Assembly (NCBI GenBank): GCA_902633985.1
Contig: CACPHV010000003.1
Span: 51,782 to 115,781, forward strand
From: an uncultured Pelagibacteraceae bacterium
GTDB taxonomy: Bacteria; Pseudomonadota; Alphaproteobacteria; Pelagibacterales; Pelagibacteraceae
Direction of reading: 5' to 3'
Length of the DNA stretch: 64,000 nt
The position numbers were made by a program, and so were the translations under genes. Below, in pieces: positions 19,797 through 29,213 of the stretch. How positions within the stretch are numbered: position 1 is the first letter of the stretch; every line of letters starts with the position of its first letter. The notes beneath the pieces were generated by a model that was not told the origin of the DNA, searched no databases, and worked only from the letters and a program-made list of their open reading frames with translations.

Positions 19797-20527
19797 CAAT
19801 TCTTATATTCCATTATTTTTTTCAAGGCTAGATAATCTTCCTCAGTATCTACTCCTATTGGAGATGACTTAGCAAGTGAAACATTGATATTGATATTATT
19901 ATCTAATGCTCTTAACTGCTCTAATCGATTTTCTATTTCATTTTTGGATTGATCCAAGTGAACAAATTTTTCAAGACAATCTCTTGAATAACAATAAATT
20001 CCAATATGATGATAAATATTTTCTACCTGCTCAGATTTTCTTGAAAAGGATACTGCCTTTGGAAAATGACCCCCTTCTAGTCTGTTTTCAGTGATGACCT
20101 TAACAATATTTTCATTCTTAAGGTTTTTATTATCTTTAATTTTTGCAGCAAGAGTTCCTAAATTAGAATTATTTTTTACCATTTTGTCATTCAAACTTTT
20201 TACATCATCACAATCGATTGCTGGTTCATCACCTTGTAAATTCATAATAAAATCAACATCTCTAACATTTGATTTTTTAAGTGCTTCGTGAATTCTATCT
20301 GTTCCTGTCTTGTGTTTATTGCTGGTCAAAATAACATTGAAACCATTACTTTTAACATCATCGATAATTTCTTGATCCTCTGTAGCTACAATCACGTCTC
20401 CAATATTGGCTTCTTCTGCAACTTTACACACATGTGATATAATTGATAAACCTTTTATTTTTAATAACGGTTTACCTGGCAGCCTGGTTGCAGACATTCT
20501 AGAAGGTATAATTACTAAAGTTTTCAT
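19796..20527 (-). CDS. kdsB: 3-deoxy-manno-octulosonate cytidylyltransferase
   Basis: Activates Kdo to CMP-Kdo for lipopolysaccharide inner core. The N-terminal nucleotide-binding signature is IIPSRMSATRLPGKPL, followed by VIVATEDQEI, the NLQGDEPAI motif and the C-terminal HIGIYCYSRDCLEKF. The length of 243 aa is normal. With kdsD at 25.5 kb it shows this cell makes Kdo-containing LPS. It is transcribed with pheA (1-bp overlap). Confidence 0.97.
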   Translation of the reverse strand: MKTLVIIPSRMSATRLPGKPLLKIKGLSIISHVCKVAEEANIGDVIVATEDQEIIDDVKSNGFNVILTSNKHKTGTDRIHEALKKSNVRDVDFIMNLQGDEPAIDCDDVKSLNDKMVKNNSNLGTLAAKIKDNKNLKNENIVKVITENRLEGGHFPKAVSFSRKSEQVENIYHHIGIYCYSRDCLEKFVHLDQSKNEIENRLEQLRALDNNININVSLAKSSPIGVDTEEDYLALKKIMEYKN

Positions 20528-20640
20528 TATATTTTCAAATTATTATACTCATTAAACAAATATAGAGGCAAATTTATACATTTAATTTTAGCTTTTTTTT
20601 AATTTATCATGTTATACGTTCACTACAAAATTTAGAAAAA

Positions 20641-21180
20641 ATGAATTCTTTTGAAATAAACAAAATAGTTGCTGCAGTTTTAATGGTTGCCTTGCTTGTT
20701 ATTGGAATTGGAAAATTATCTGATGTTATATTTCACGTAGAGAAACCTGATACACCTGGTTATTCGGTCGAAATAGAAACTGCAACCGTGGTATCCACAG
20801 CTAGTTCAAGTACTACATCAGACAAAATTGATATATCAGCCTTAATGGCAATGGGAGATATTGCGCATGGTGAAAAAGTTTTTAAAAAATGTGCAGCTTG
20901 TCATTCAATTGTTAAGGGAGGGAAGAATGCTATTGGTCCAGCACTATATAATGTTGTGGGAAGAAAAGTTGGAGCGGTTGAGGATTATAAATATTCTAAG
21001 GCTTTAGCAGCATATGATAAAGAATGGACTTTTGAAGAACTAAATGGATTTTTAATTAAACCTGCAAAATGGATTAAGGGAACAAAGATGGCTTACGCAG
21101 GTTTACGAAAAGAAAAAGATAGAGCTTCTGTAATAAAATATCTAAATGAAAATTCAGATAGCCCTTTACCACTACCTTAA
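20641..21180 (+). CDS. membrane-anchored cytochrome c (CycM / c552 type)
   Basis: Periplasmic electron carrier held by an uncleaved N-terminal membrane helix (residues about 9-30), followed by a flexible Ser/Thr-rich linker. The globular domain has a CAACH haem site (about residues 84-88) and a Met ligand candidate in KGTKMAY (about 149). Alphaproteobacterial proteins of this type carry electrons between the bc1 complex and cytochrome c oxidase. The length of 179 aa fits. It converges on argF with a 9-bp overlap. Confidence 0.93.
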   Translation: MNSFEINKIVAAVLMVALLVIGIGKLSDVIFHVEKPDTPGYSVEIETATVVSTASSSTTSDKIDISALMAMGDIAHGEKVFKKCAACHSIVKGGKNAIGPALYNVVGRKVGAVEDYKYSKALAAYDKEWTFEELNGFLIKPAKWIKGTKMAYAGLRKEKDRASVIKYLNENSDSPLPLP

Positions 21181-22101
21181 TTTCCCAAAACAATATAACA
21201 AAATACTTTTTTGAACATGAACTCTATTGAGTGCTTGTTGCCACACATAAGATTTTTTACCTAAAAAAACATCATCACTTACCTCATCACCTCTTGGCAA
21301 ACAATGTAAAAAAATACAATTTTTTTTTGCATAACTCATTAATTTTTTATCAATTTTAAAATTTTTAAATGCTCGTATTTTTTTCTTCTTATTAACTTTA
21401 TCATTTAAAGAAATAACTTTATCAGAAAAAATTACATCCGCTCCAGACACTGCTTTTTTTGCATCATTATAAATATGAATTTTTTTATTATTTTTTTTGA
21501 CCCAAGATCTAACTTCTTTTCCTGGTTCAAATTTTTTAGGACAACCAATATGTAACTTGAAGGAAAATTTTACTGATGCAGCTATTAAACTATCTAAAAC
21601 ATTATTGGAGTCACCTATCCAACAAATATTTAAATTTGAAATAGGTTTCTTCTTTATTTCCTCAACTGTAAAAACATCTGATAAAACCTGGGTTGGATGA
21701 GATGATGGGCTTAAACCATTAATTACAGGTATTGATAAATACTTTTCAAACTTTTCAATCTTTTTATTGCTATCGGTTCTAAACATAAATCCATCGCCAT
21801 AAGTTGAAAGAATTTTAGCTGTATCAGCAATACTTTCTCCACCTTGACCCAAATGAAGCTCATCAGATCTCAAGGTCATAGTACCTCCACCGAGTTGTTT
21901 GATGGCTAAATAAAAGCTTGATCTAGTTCGCAAACTAGATTTTTCAAACATTTGAATTAATAATTTACCTTTTAAGGGCGCACCTTTATCAACCTCTAAT
22001 GTGCTTAGTTTTTTTCTTAAACTTTTTCTTTTTTTAGCATCAGTAATAATCTTTCTAAGATCTTTTGCAGGTATATCTTTTAAATTAATAAAGTGTTTCA
22101 T
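21172..22101 (-). CDS. argF: ornithine carbamoyltransferase
   Basis: Makes citrulline from ornithine and carbamoyl phosphate. The carbamoyl-phosphate site reads SLRTR instead of the canonical STRTR; the ornithine-loop motif HCLPRG and a second substrate motif SSHPTQVLSD (usually FHPTQ) are present. The length of 309 aa is normal. It follows argD by 1 bp, giving an argD-argF operon. The Thr-to-Leu change in the phosphate loop is a conservative-looking but notable variation. Confidence 0.95.
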   Translation of the reverse strand: MKHFINLKDIPAKDLRKIITDAKKRKSLRKKLSTLEVDKGAPLKGKLLIQMFEKSSLRTRSSFYLAIKQLGGGTMTLRSDELHLGQGGESIADTAKILSTYGDGFMFRTDSNKKIEKFEKYLSIPVINGLSPSSHPTQVLSDVFTVEEIKKKPISNLNICWIGDSNNVLDSLIAASVKFSFKLHIGCPKKFEPGKEVRSWVKKNNKKIHIYNDAKKAVSGADVIFSDKVISLNDKVNKKKKIRAFKNFKIDKKLMSYAKKNCIFLHCLPRGDEVSDDVFLGKKSYVWQQALNRVHVQKSILLYCFGKLR

Positions 22102-22102
22102 A

Positions 22103-23269
22103 TTATTTTATCTGTGAACATACCTTTTCAATAATTTTTATCGCTAAATCTATTTCATTTTTTTTAACATTTAGTGGAGGTAAAATACGAACAACATTTT
22201 CTGCTGCTCGAATTGTCAATAACTTATTATCCATCAATTTTTTAATAAATACGGTTTGATCTTTATATAACTGTATCCCAATCAAAAAACCTCTTCCTCT
22301 TATTTGTTTAATTAAATTGGGATATTTTTCCTGAACTTTATTTAATCTAAATAAAAAATATTTTGATAGACTTTTTACATTATTTAAAAATTTCTTATTT
22401 GATATAATATCCATTACTTTATTTCCAACAGCCATCGCTAATGGATTTCCCCCAAATGTTGATCCATGGGTACCTGGTGTCATCCCTGAAGCAACTTTTT
22501 TATTCATTAAAACTGCTCCGATAGGAAATCCTCCACCTATTCCTTTTGCAATTGGCACAATGTCAGGTTTTACTTTTGATTTTTCAAAAGCAAAGAAATC
22601 ACCAGATCTTCCTATTCCACACTGAACTTCGTCAAGTATTAATAATATTTTTTTCTTATTACATAATGCTCTTAATTCTTTTAAGCACCAATCAGGGATA
22701 ACTTTAATACCACCTTCACCCATAATGGTTTCAACCATAATAGCAGCTGTGTTTTTTTTAATTTTCTTTTTAAGAGAATTATGATCACCAAAGCTGAAGT
22801 GATCGAACCCTGGTACTTTTGGACCAAATCCCTCTGTCATTTTCTTTGATCCACTAGCAAAAATTGCTGCTAAAGTTCTTCCATGAAAGGAATTTTTAAT
22901 GCATAAAATCCTATTTTTATTTGGTCTGCCTATAGAGTAAAAATATCTTCTAGCAACTTTAATTGCTGCTTCCGTAGCCTCGGCCCCGCTATTTTGAAAC
23001 ATTACATAATCAGCAAACGTTTTTTTACATAACTTTTTAGCTAATTTTTCTCCCTCAGGAATTTGAAAAGCATTAGAAACATGCCAAAGTTTTTTTGATT
23101 GATCTCTTATTGTTTTAACTAATTTTGTATGGGCATGACCTAAAGAGTTAACAGCTATTCCTTGAACAAAATCTAAATATTTTTTGTTATCAGAAGAATA
23201 TAAATAACTTCCTTTTCCATGTTTGAATGAAATTTTTTTTCTATTATAGTTTTTTGCTAAATAACTCAT
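22103..23269 (-). CDS. argD: acetylornithine aminotransferase
   Basis: PLP-dependent class III aminotransferase in arginine synthesis; members often also act on succinyl-DAP in lysine synthesis, and dapD/dapE are in this window with no separate dapC. Seen: FVQGIAVNSLGH, the PLP-phosphate-binding NSGAEATEAAIK, LILDEVQCGIGRSG and the Schiff-base Lys in PIAKGIGGGFPIGA. The length of 388 aa is normal. First gene of the argDF pair, divergent from gcrA across about 170 bp. Confidence 0.95.
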   Translation of the reverse strand: MSYLAKNYNRKKISFKHGKGSYLYSSDNKKYLDFVQGIAVNSLGHAHTKLVKTIRDQSKKLWHVSNAFQIPEGEKLAKKLCKKTFADYVMFQNSGAEATEAAIKVARRYFYSIGRPNKNRILCIKNSFHGRTLAAIFASGSKKMTEGFGPKVPGFDHFSFGDHNSLKKKIKKNTAAIMVETIMGEGGIKVIPDWCLKELRALCNKKKILLILDEVQCGIGRSGDFFAFEKSKVKPDIVPIAKGIGGGFPIGAVLMNKKVASGMTPGTHGSTFGGNPLAMAVGNKVMDIISNKKFLNNVKSLSKYFLFRLNKVQEKYPNLIKQIRGRGFLIGIQLYKDQTVFIKKLMDNKLLTIRAAENVVRILPPLNVKKNEIDLAIKIIEKVCSQIK

Positions 23270-23438
23270 ATGTCTATTTGGTTTTATTAAGTTTAATTAT
23301 TTATACAAGTAAGGATTGAAAACATATACATTTTGTTAATTGAATATTAATGTTGATAACTCTTAATTTTTGGTTGTTTAATTTAATTTAATATCAGTAT
23401 ATTGTTATTATATATAAAGAAGATACAACATATTGATT

Positions 23439-23936
23439 ATGAGTTGGACTGAAGAAAAAGTTGCAAAATTAAAAGAGCTTTGGGGTAAAGGTAATAATAC
23501 TGCAAGTCAAATTGCTGAGATAATCGGAGGCATAAGTAGGAATGCTGTAATTGGTAAAGCTCATCGTCTGAATTTATCAGCAAAAATAAAAACAAGAACT
23601 GCAACTTCAAATCACAATTTTGAAAATTCTTTAGATGAAAAAATTACTAAATCTAAAAGAGTTCGTAGAAGTAAATTCAAATCATTAATAATAGAAAAAG
23701 ATTTTGAACCAGAAAATCCTAAACAATTAGAAGAGCTTGATGAAAATTCATGCAAATGGCCAATTGGACACCCAGATGAAAAATCATTTTATTTTTGTGG
23801 AAGATCATCATTGAAAGATTTTTCATATTGTAAACTTCATCTACTTTATGCTTACCAACCAAAAGGTAAAAAAGAAGAGGTTAGTGAAAAAGAGGATGTT
23901 CCAGAATTTGAAGAAAAGAAAATACAATCAGCTTAA
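23439..23936 (+). CDS. gcrA: GcrA cell cycle regulator
   Basis: Alphaproteobacterial transcription factor that works with sigma-70 at promoters, in Caulobacter on methylated GANTC sites. The N-terminal helix-turn-helix (MSWTEEKVAKLKELWGKG, SRNAVIGKAHRLNLS) and the C-terminal CKWPIGHP ... FCGR ... YCKLHLLYAYQP block are diagnostic. I take the ATG giving the family's usual MSWT start; the track begins two codons earlier at a TTG. Product length is 165 aa with an acidic tail. The 170-bp gap upstream probably holds its promoter; I did not find a convincing GANTC cluster. Confidence 0.95.
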   Translation: MSWTEEKVAKLKELWGKGNNTASQIAEIIGGISRNAVIGKAHRLNLSAKIKTRTATSNHNFENSLDEKITKSKRVRRSKFKSLIIEKDFEPENPKQLEELDENSCKWPIGHPDEKSFYFCGRSSLKDFSYCKLHLLYAYQPKGKKEEVSEKEDVPEFEEKKIQSA

Positions 23937-23944
23937 GTTTTATT

Positions 23945-24925
23945 TTATTTTTCTTCCAGATCATTATTAGATGAATATTTTTCTGTAGAGAATTGCCCAC
24001 CATCTCTCCACATATAGCAATATTTTTTAACTTCTTCATCAAAATACCTTATACTAGGCACTCCAATTTCAAAATTAGATTTATATTTTCCACTTAATAC
24101 ATTGTCATACTTTAGAAGTCTCAATTGATCTCTTGTTAGAGGGGGTTTAGGTAACATTTCAAACAAGCTTGTAGAGATATTTGCCAAAGGTAATGGTAAA
24201 GGTATTAAAATTCTTTGTTTGTTTATGAGCTTAAGCAATCTCTGTAAAATTTCTTTAAAGGTAATTTCCTCAGGACCAACACATTCAATAATTTTAGAAT
24301 AAATATTTTTTGAAATGATGTGATAAATTATATCTGTCAAATCTGAACAATGAATTGGAGTAAACTTAGTATTACCATTATAGTATATGGGGAAAAAAGG
24401 AAGCCTATTAAGCAATGTCATAAAGTTTGTTGTAAAGTTATCATCTACTGAATAAACCACTGATGGTCTTAAAATTGTAGCTAAAGGAAAATTATTTAAA
24501 ACTTCGGTTTCTCCGTTAAGTTTACTTTTAGCATAATCAGAATTTTCAGCTTCATTAATACCTAATGCTGATAAATGAATAAAGTGTTTTAACTTATACT
24601 CTTTACAAAGTTTTGCCAAAAGACCTGGAAAAACAGTATGAATATTTTTAAATGTATTTCCCTTTTTTTGTTCAAATAAGATACCAATTAAGTTAATGCA
24701 AATGTCGGCATTCTTAAAAAGTTTTCTTATTTTTTTTTCTTCAAAAATATTTGACTCAACAATATCTATATAACCAGCATTAGCTTGAGTTTTAATTATA
24801 TAACTTTTTTGATGTATATTTCTTGTTACTACAGTAACTTTATAGTTGTTCTTAGTCAGTTTTCTTAATAAGTTTCTGCCAATTTGACCACTACCACCAA
24901 AAATTAGACAATTTCTTGCTTTCAT
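23945..24925 (-). CDS. complex I NDUFA9-family NAD(P)-binding protein
   Basis: Atypical short-chain dehydrogenase related to the NDUFA9 subunit of respiratory complex I. The Rossmann motif GGSGQIGRNLLRKL is at residues 9-22, followed by the family-typical HLSALGINEAENSDYAKSKLNGE and ILRPSVVYS. The length of 326 aa is normal. In Alphaproteobacteria these proteins are called complex I NDUFA9-like, but a direct role in complex I here is inference. It converges on gcrA with an 8-bp gap and diverges from the RNase D gene with only 14 bp between the start codons. Confidence 0.9.
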   Translation of the reverse strand: MKARNCLIFGGSGQIGRNLLRKLTKNNYKVTVVTRNIHQKSYIIKTQANAGYIDIVESNIFEEKKIRKLFKNADICINLIGILFEQKKGNTFKNIHTVFPGLLAKLCKEYKLKHFIHLSALGINEAENSDYAKSKLNGETEVLNNFPLATILRPSVVYSVDDNFTTNFMTLLNRLPFFPIYYNGNTKFTPIHCSDLTDIIYHIISKNIYSKIIECVGPEEITFKEILQRLLKLINKQRILIPLPLPLANISTSLFEMLPKPPLTRDQLRLLKYDNVLSGKYKSNFEIGVPSIRYFDEEVKKYCYMWRDGGQFSTEKYSSNNDLEEK

Positions 24926-24939
24926 ATATATATTCTAGA

Positions 24940-25551
24940 ATGAGTAATAATATTCAGTTACACAAAAATGATCTACCAGATGATTTAAAATTAGGCAATA
25001 AAATAGCAGTGGATGGTGAATTCATGGGTCTAAATGTTAGGCGTGATCCACTATGTTTAATTCAAATTTCCTCAGGTAATTCAGATGCACATATTGTCCA
25101 ATTTGATAGAGATAATTATGATGCTCCAAATCTAGTTAAATTATTAAGTGATGATAAAATAACTAAAATTTTTCATTTTGGCAGAGCTGATATGGCTCAC
25201 ATCAAACATTATTTAAAAACAGAGACAAAAAATATTTTAGATACAAAAATTGCGTCAAAACTTGCAAGATCATACTCAGATAATCACTCTTTAAAAACTC
25301 TTATTAAAGAATTTATAAATATTGATATTAGTAAACAATTCCAAAGCTCAGATTTTGGAGGAGATTTGTCACCAGCACAACTTAAATATTGTGCAAATGA
25401 TGTGATTTATCTTCATAAAATACATGAAGAATTAAATAAAATATTAGTAAGAGAAAATAGAGTTGAATTGTATAAAAATTGTTTAAAATTTTTAAAAACT
25501 AGAGTTGATCTTGATTTAGCATTGTTTAAAGAAGACATTTGGTCTCACTAA
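24940..25551 (+). CDS. ribonuclease D-like 3'-5' exonuclease, catalytic domain only
   Basis: DEDDy-type 3'-5' exonuclease. The acidic residues are visible in VDGEFMGL, FHFGRADMAHI and LKYCANDVIYL. At 203 aa it consists of the exonuclease domain alone and lacks the HRDC domains of E. coli RNase D, as in other short alphaproteobacterial forms. The track starts at an upstream TTG; the ATG (MSNNIQL) is preferred. It leads a long plus-strand run, its stop overlapping the kdsD start as TAATG. tRNA 3'-end processing is the likely role, by family. Confidence 0.88.
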   Translation: MSNNIQLHKNDLPDDLKLGNKIAVDGEFMGLNVRRDPLCLIQISSGNSDAHIVQFDRDNYDAPNLVKLLSDDKITKIFHFGRADMAHIKHYLKTETKNILDTKIASKLARSYSDNHSLKTLIKEFINIDISKQFQSSDFGGDLSPAQLKYCANDVIYLHKIHEELNKILVRENRVELYKNCLKFLKTRVDLDLALFKEDIWSH

Positions 25552-26519
25552 TGAAAAATAAAAAATTTATAAGTATTGCAAAAGATGTAATAAATCTAGA
25601 AATAAATGCATTACAGAAATTAAAAAAAAATATAAATAATTCTTTTTGTACTGCAGTAACAAAAATTGCAAAATGTCAATCAAAAGTAATTTTGTGTGGG
25701 GTTGGAAAAAGTGGACTTATAGCCTCAAAAATTGCTGCCACTTTAGCTTCAGTTGGAACTCCGTCTTTCAGCCTTGTAGCAAGTGAAGCGTCCCATGGAG
25801 ATCTTGGAATGATATCAAAAAAAGACATTTTGGTTATGATAAGTTATTCAGGTAATACCAATGAATTAAAAAATATAATTCAATATGCTAACAGGAATAA
25901 AATTTTATTAATAAGTATTGTGTCAAAAAAAGATTCTATTTTATATAAAGCGTCAGATATTAAAATTTTAATACCTAAGGTAATTGAGGCTGGAGGAATA
26001 GTACCCACTGCTAGCACTACTTCACAGCTTGCCTTAGGTGATGCATTAGCAATCGCTGTAATGAATTATAAAAAATTTGGAAAAATGGACTTTAAAAAAT
26101 TGCATCCTTCAGGAAGTTTGGGTGCACAATTAATAACAGTAGAAGATATAATGTTAGTAAATAACAAAATTCCTTTTGTAAGTGAAGATCTTAAAATGCA
26201 GGATGCTCTTAAGATATTAAGTAATAAAAAGTTAGGAGTTTTAATTGCACAAAATAAAAAAAAGAAAACAACTGGTATAATAACAGACGGGCAGATAAGA
26301 AGGTTCAACGAAAAAAAATTAAATCTTAACACCATGAAAGTAAAAGATATAATGACCAAAAACCCAATAAGTATTGATAAAAATCAATTAGCTGCCAAGG
26401 CTCTTTCTTTAATGAACAGTAAAAAAATTACCTCCTTGTGTGTTTATGATAACAAAAATAAATTTAAAACTATAGGAATTATTCATATACATAATATTTT
26501 GCAGTCAAATATTTCTTAA
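25551..26519 (+). CDS. kdsD: arabinose-5-phosphate isomerase (KdsD/KpsF family)
   Basis: Makes arabinose 5-phosphate, the precursor of Kdo. It has an N-terminal SIS domain (CGVGKSGLIASKIAATLAS, SEASHGDLGM, SYSGNTNE) and two C-terminal CBS domains from about residue 200. I choose the ATG overlapping the RNase D stop (TAATG) rather than the upstream TTG; product length is 322 aa. It is followed directly by lptC with a 1-bp overlap, as in the kds-lpt clusters of many proteobacteria. Confidence 0.95.
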   Translation: MKNKKFISIAKDVINLEINALQKLKKNINNSFCTAVTKIAKCQSKVILCGVGKSGLIASKIAATLASVGTPSFSLVASEASHGDLGMISKKDILVMISYSGNTNELKNIIQYANRNKILLISIVSKKDSILYKASDIKILIPKVIEAGGIVPTASTTSQLALGDALAIAVMNYKKFGKMDFKKLHPSGSLGAQLITVEDIMLVNNKIPFVSEDLKMQDALKILSNKKLGVLIAQNKKKKTTGIITDGQIRRFNEKKLNLNTMKVKDIMTKNPISIDKNQLAAKALSLMNSKKITSLCVYDNKNKFKTIGIIHIHNILQSNIS

Positions 26520-27103
26520 TGAAAAAAAAAATCTTTAAGTTTTTTTTTATTATCGCTCTATTAATAATTATTGCTCAAGTTATCTTTTACTTCTTCCCAA
26601 AAAAAGAGGTCATTAAAAAATCAGATGATAAAATTGAGAGTCCCTCTTATAGTTCAAATATTATTAAAGATGTAAAATATACCTCTATAGATTCAAAGGG
26701 AAATAAATATACTATAACTGCTTTAACCGGAGAAATAGATTATTCAGATCCAAGTACGATATTTCTTACAAAGGTAAAAGCATTAATTGAACTTACTAAT
26801 TCTAATAATATTCAGATTGTTTCAGATTATGGAAAATATAATACAAATAATTTTGATACAATTTTTTCAAAAAATGTAATAGTAAATTATTTAGATAACA
26901 AAATAACTGGAGAATATTTAGATTTTTCTATTGGAAGAGGAAATATGATTATTTCGAAAAATGTAATTTATACAAACTTAGATAATATTTTAAAGGCTGA
27001 TATTATAGATATAAATATTGAGACTAAAGATACTAAGATTTCAATGTATGATAAAAAAAATAAGGTAAATATTAAAAGTAAAAAATATAATGGCAATAAT
27101 TAA
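26519..27103 (+). CDS. lptC: LPS export protein LptC
   Basis: Bitopic inner-membrane protein linking the LptBFG transporter to the periplasmic LPS bridge. One N-terminal membrane helix (about residues 5-26) precedes a beta-strand-rich domain with the LptC/OstA pattern (DSKGNKYTITALTGEIDY). The length of 194 aa is normal for LptC. The next gene is lptB with a 14-bp overlap. The lptA gene usually found between them is absent, so the LptA bridge would have to be encoded elsewhere. Confidence 0.85.
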   Translation: MKKKIFKFFFIIALLIIIAQVIFYFFPKKEVIKKSDDKIESPSYSSNIIKDVKYTSIDSKGNKYTITALTGEIDYSDPSTIFLTKVKALIELTNSNNIQIVSDYGKYNTNNFDTIFSKNVIVNYLDNKITGEYLDFSIGRGNMIISKNVIYTNLDNILKADIIDINIETKDTKISMYDKKNKVNIKSKKYNGNN

Positions 27104-27866
27104 AAAATTTAGAATCAAGTCATTTAAAAATACAAATTCAATAATTGAATTTGAAAATGTTTCTCTTTCATATGGTAATAGATTGATTTTAGATAATATT
27201 AGTTTTAAAATAAATGAAGGACAAATATTTGGGATGCTTGGTCCAAACGGTGTAGGTAAATCTACAATATTTAATCTTATAACAGGCTTGGTTAATCCAA
27301 GAAATGGAAAAATAAAAATTACTGGGGAAGACGTATCAAAATATCCTATTTATTTAAGGACTAAAAAATTCAAAGTTGGGTATGTTCCACAATATGGGGG
27401 TTTTTTTAGTGATTTAACACTATTAGATAATTTAAAAGCAATAAGTGAAATTGTAATTGAAAGTAAAAATTCAAGAAATGAAAGAATAAATTATTTATTA
27501 TCTAAATTTGAATTAGAAAATTTAAAAGATATCAAAGCAAAATTTTTATCTGGAGGACAGAAAAAAAAATTAGTAATTGCACTTTCTCTTTTAAGTGAAC
27601 CAAAGCTATTACTACTAGATGAATGCTTTGCAGCTCTTGATGTTTTAACAATTAAGATGTTGCAAGAAATTATAGTAAACTTACAACAAGAAAACCGTAT
27701 CACTATTTGTATTTGCGACCATCAAGCTAGAGATCTACTTGCTTGTGTTGATGTTGCGATGATTTTGAGTAATGGGAAAGTAATTGCTCAAGACACACCT
27801 TCTAACTTAGTAAAAAATATTAATGCTAAAAATGCGTATTTTGGTGAGAGTTTTAAGTTCAATTAA
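27090..27866 (+). CDS. lptB: LPS export ABC transporter ATP-binding protein LptB
   Basis: Cytoplasmic ATPase that powers LPS extraction by LptFG. Walker A is GPNGVGKST (about residues 51-59), the signature is LSGGQKKKL, Walker B is LLLLDECFAALD (about 173-184) and the switch histidine is in CDHQ. The residue after the catalytic Glu is Cys rather than the common Pro. The N terminus is about 20 residues longer than in E. coli LptB, and an internal start is possible. In many proteobacteria rpoN follows; here aroA follows. Confidence 0.93.
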   Translation: MAIIKKFRIKSFKNTNSIIEFENVSLSYGNRLILDNISFKINEGQIFGMLGPNGVGKSTIFNLITGLVNPRNGKIKITGEDVSKYPIYLRTKKFKVGYVPQYGGFFSDLTLLDNLKAISEIVIESKNSRNERINYLLSKFELENLKDIKAKFLSGGQKKKLVIALSLLSEPKLLLLDECFAALDVLTIKMLQEIIVNLQQENRITICICDHQARDLLACVDVAMILSNGKVIAQDTPSNLVKNINAKNAYFGESFKFN

Positions 27867-27869
27867 AAT

Positions 27870-29213
27870 ATGCCAAACACAGTCACAATAAACAAGCAAA
27901 TAAGACCATTTAAAAAAAAAATTATTGTAAGTGGTGATAAGAGTTTAAGTATAAGATGGGTCTTATTTTCATCTATTGCAAATGGAATTTCTGTTGCCGA
28001 AAATCTTTTAATTTCAGAGGATGTTATGGCCGCGATTGAGAGTATTAAAAAATTAGGCATAAAAGTTAAATTTGAAAAAAAAAAGTGTAAAATTTTTGGA
28101 AATGGAGTCGATGGCTACAAATATAAAAAAAATATTACTTTAAATGCAAAAAATTCAGGGACTTTTGGAAGACTAATATTGGGTTTATTAATTAATAGCA
28201 AATATAGTATAAAATTAATTGGAGACAAAAGTCTTTCAAAAAGAGATTTTAAAAGGATATCAGATCCTTTAAGTGAATTTGGAGCAAATTTTAAACTTAA
28301 AAATAATAAAAACTTACCACTTATCATTAAAGGGTCCTCGAATTTAAAATCTATAAATTATAATGAAAATAAAGGTTCTGCTCAATGTAAGAGTTCTGTA
28401 ATTTTAGGAGCTCTTCGTTCAAATGGAACAACGATCATAAAAGCAAAAAAATCAAGAAACCACACTGAGCTAATTTGTAAATATCTCAAGTTGCCAATAA
28501 AAATAAATAATAAAAAAAACTATGATCAAATCAAAGTTAGTAAAGCTGTTAGGATAAAACCATTAAATTATAAAATTCCCTCAGATATAAGCTCAAGCGC
28601 TTTTTTCATGGTTTTAACTGCTCTATCAAAAAACTCACAACTAATTATAAAAAACGTAAATATAAATCCATCTAGAATTGGAATTATAAATATTTTAAAT
28701 AAAATGGGAATAAAAATTAATTTGATTAATACAAAAAATTATAAAGGTGAAAAAAATGCTGATATTGAAATTTTATCGCCTAAATTTATAAAACCTATTA
28801 ATTGTCCAGCTAGCTTAACAAGTGAAGCAATTGATGAATTTTTGGTTATCTTTTTAGTAGCAGCAAAAGCCAGAGGTGTATCTTATTTTAAAAACTTGAG
28901 TGAACTAAATAACAAAGAAAGTCCAAGATTAAAATGGGGGTCAAAAATTCTAAATAAGATGGGTATAAAAAATATAGTGACTAAAGACTCAATTAAGATA
29001 TTTGGCAATCCAGAGCTTAAAATAAAAAAAAATATAGTAATAAAAAATTATCTCAAAGATCACAGAGTTTTTATGACAAGTGTAGTTGCAGCCTTAACAT
29101 TTGGAGGTAATTGGAAAATTTATGACAGAGACTCTATTAAAACATCTTTTCCAAATTTTTTAAAAATAATTAAAAAACTTAATAAAAATGATAAAAAGAA
29201 AAAATATTATTAA
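27870..29213 (+). CDS. aroA: 3-phosphoshikimate 1-carboxyvinyltransferase (EPSP synthase)
   Basis: Sixth shikimate step, joining PEP and shikimate 3-phosphate. Recognisable motifs are the N-terminal GDKSLSIRWVLFSSIANG, NSGTFGRLILGLL (usually NSGT..R), SAQCKSSVILGAL and the C-terminal LKDHRVFMTSVVAAL. At 447 aa it is a normal, lysine-rich version. It overlaps cmk by 26 bp, giving the aroA-cmk-rpsA-ihfB order common in proteobacteria. Confidence 0.95.
   Translation: MPNTVTINKQIRPFKKKIIVSGDKSLSIRWVLFSSIANGISVAENLLISEDVMAAIESIKKLGIKVKFEKKKCKIFGNGVDGYKYKKNITLNAKNSGTFGRLILGLLINSKYSIKLIGDKSLSKRDFKRISDPLSEFGANFKLKNNKNLPLIIKGSSNLKSINYNENKGSAQCKSSVILGALRSNGTTIIKAKKSRNHTELICKYLKLPIKINNKKNYDQIKVSKAVRIKPLNYKIPSDISSSAFFMVLTALSKNSQLIIKNVNINPSRIGIINILNKMGIKINLINTKNYKGEKNADIEILSPKFIKPINCPASLTSEAIDEFLVIFLVAAKARGVSYFKNLSELNNKESPRLKWGSKILNKMGIKNIVTKDSIKIFGNPELKIKKNIVIKNYLKDHRVFMTSVVAALTFGGNWKIYDRDSIKTSFPNFLKIIKKLNKNDKKKKYY

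Noticed and set aside
23270-23438. GANTC or CtrA-type control sites upstream of gcrA
   Set aside because: I found no convincing GANTC cluster or TTAA-N7-TTAA pair beyond what AT-rich DNA gives by chance.
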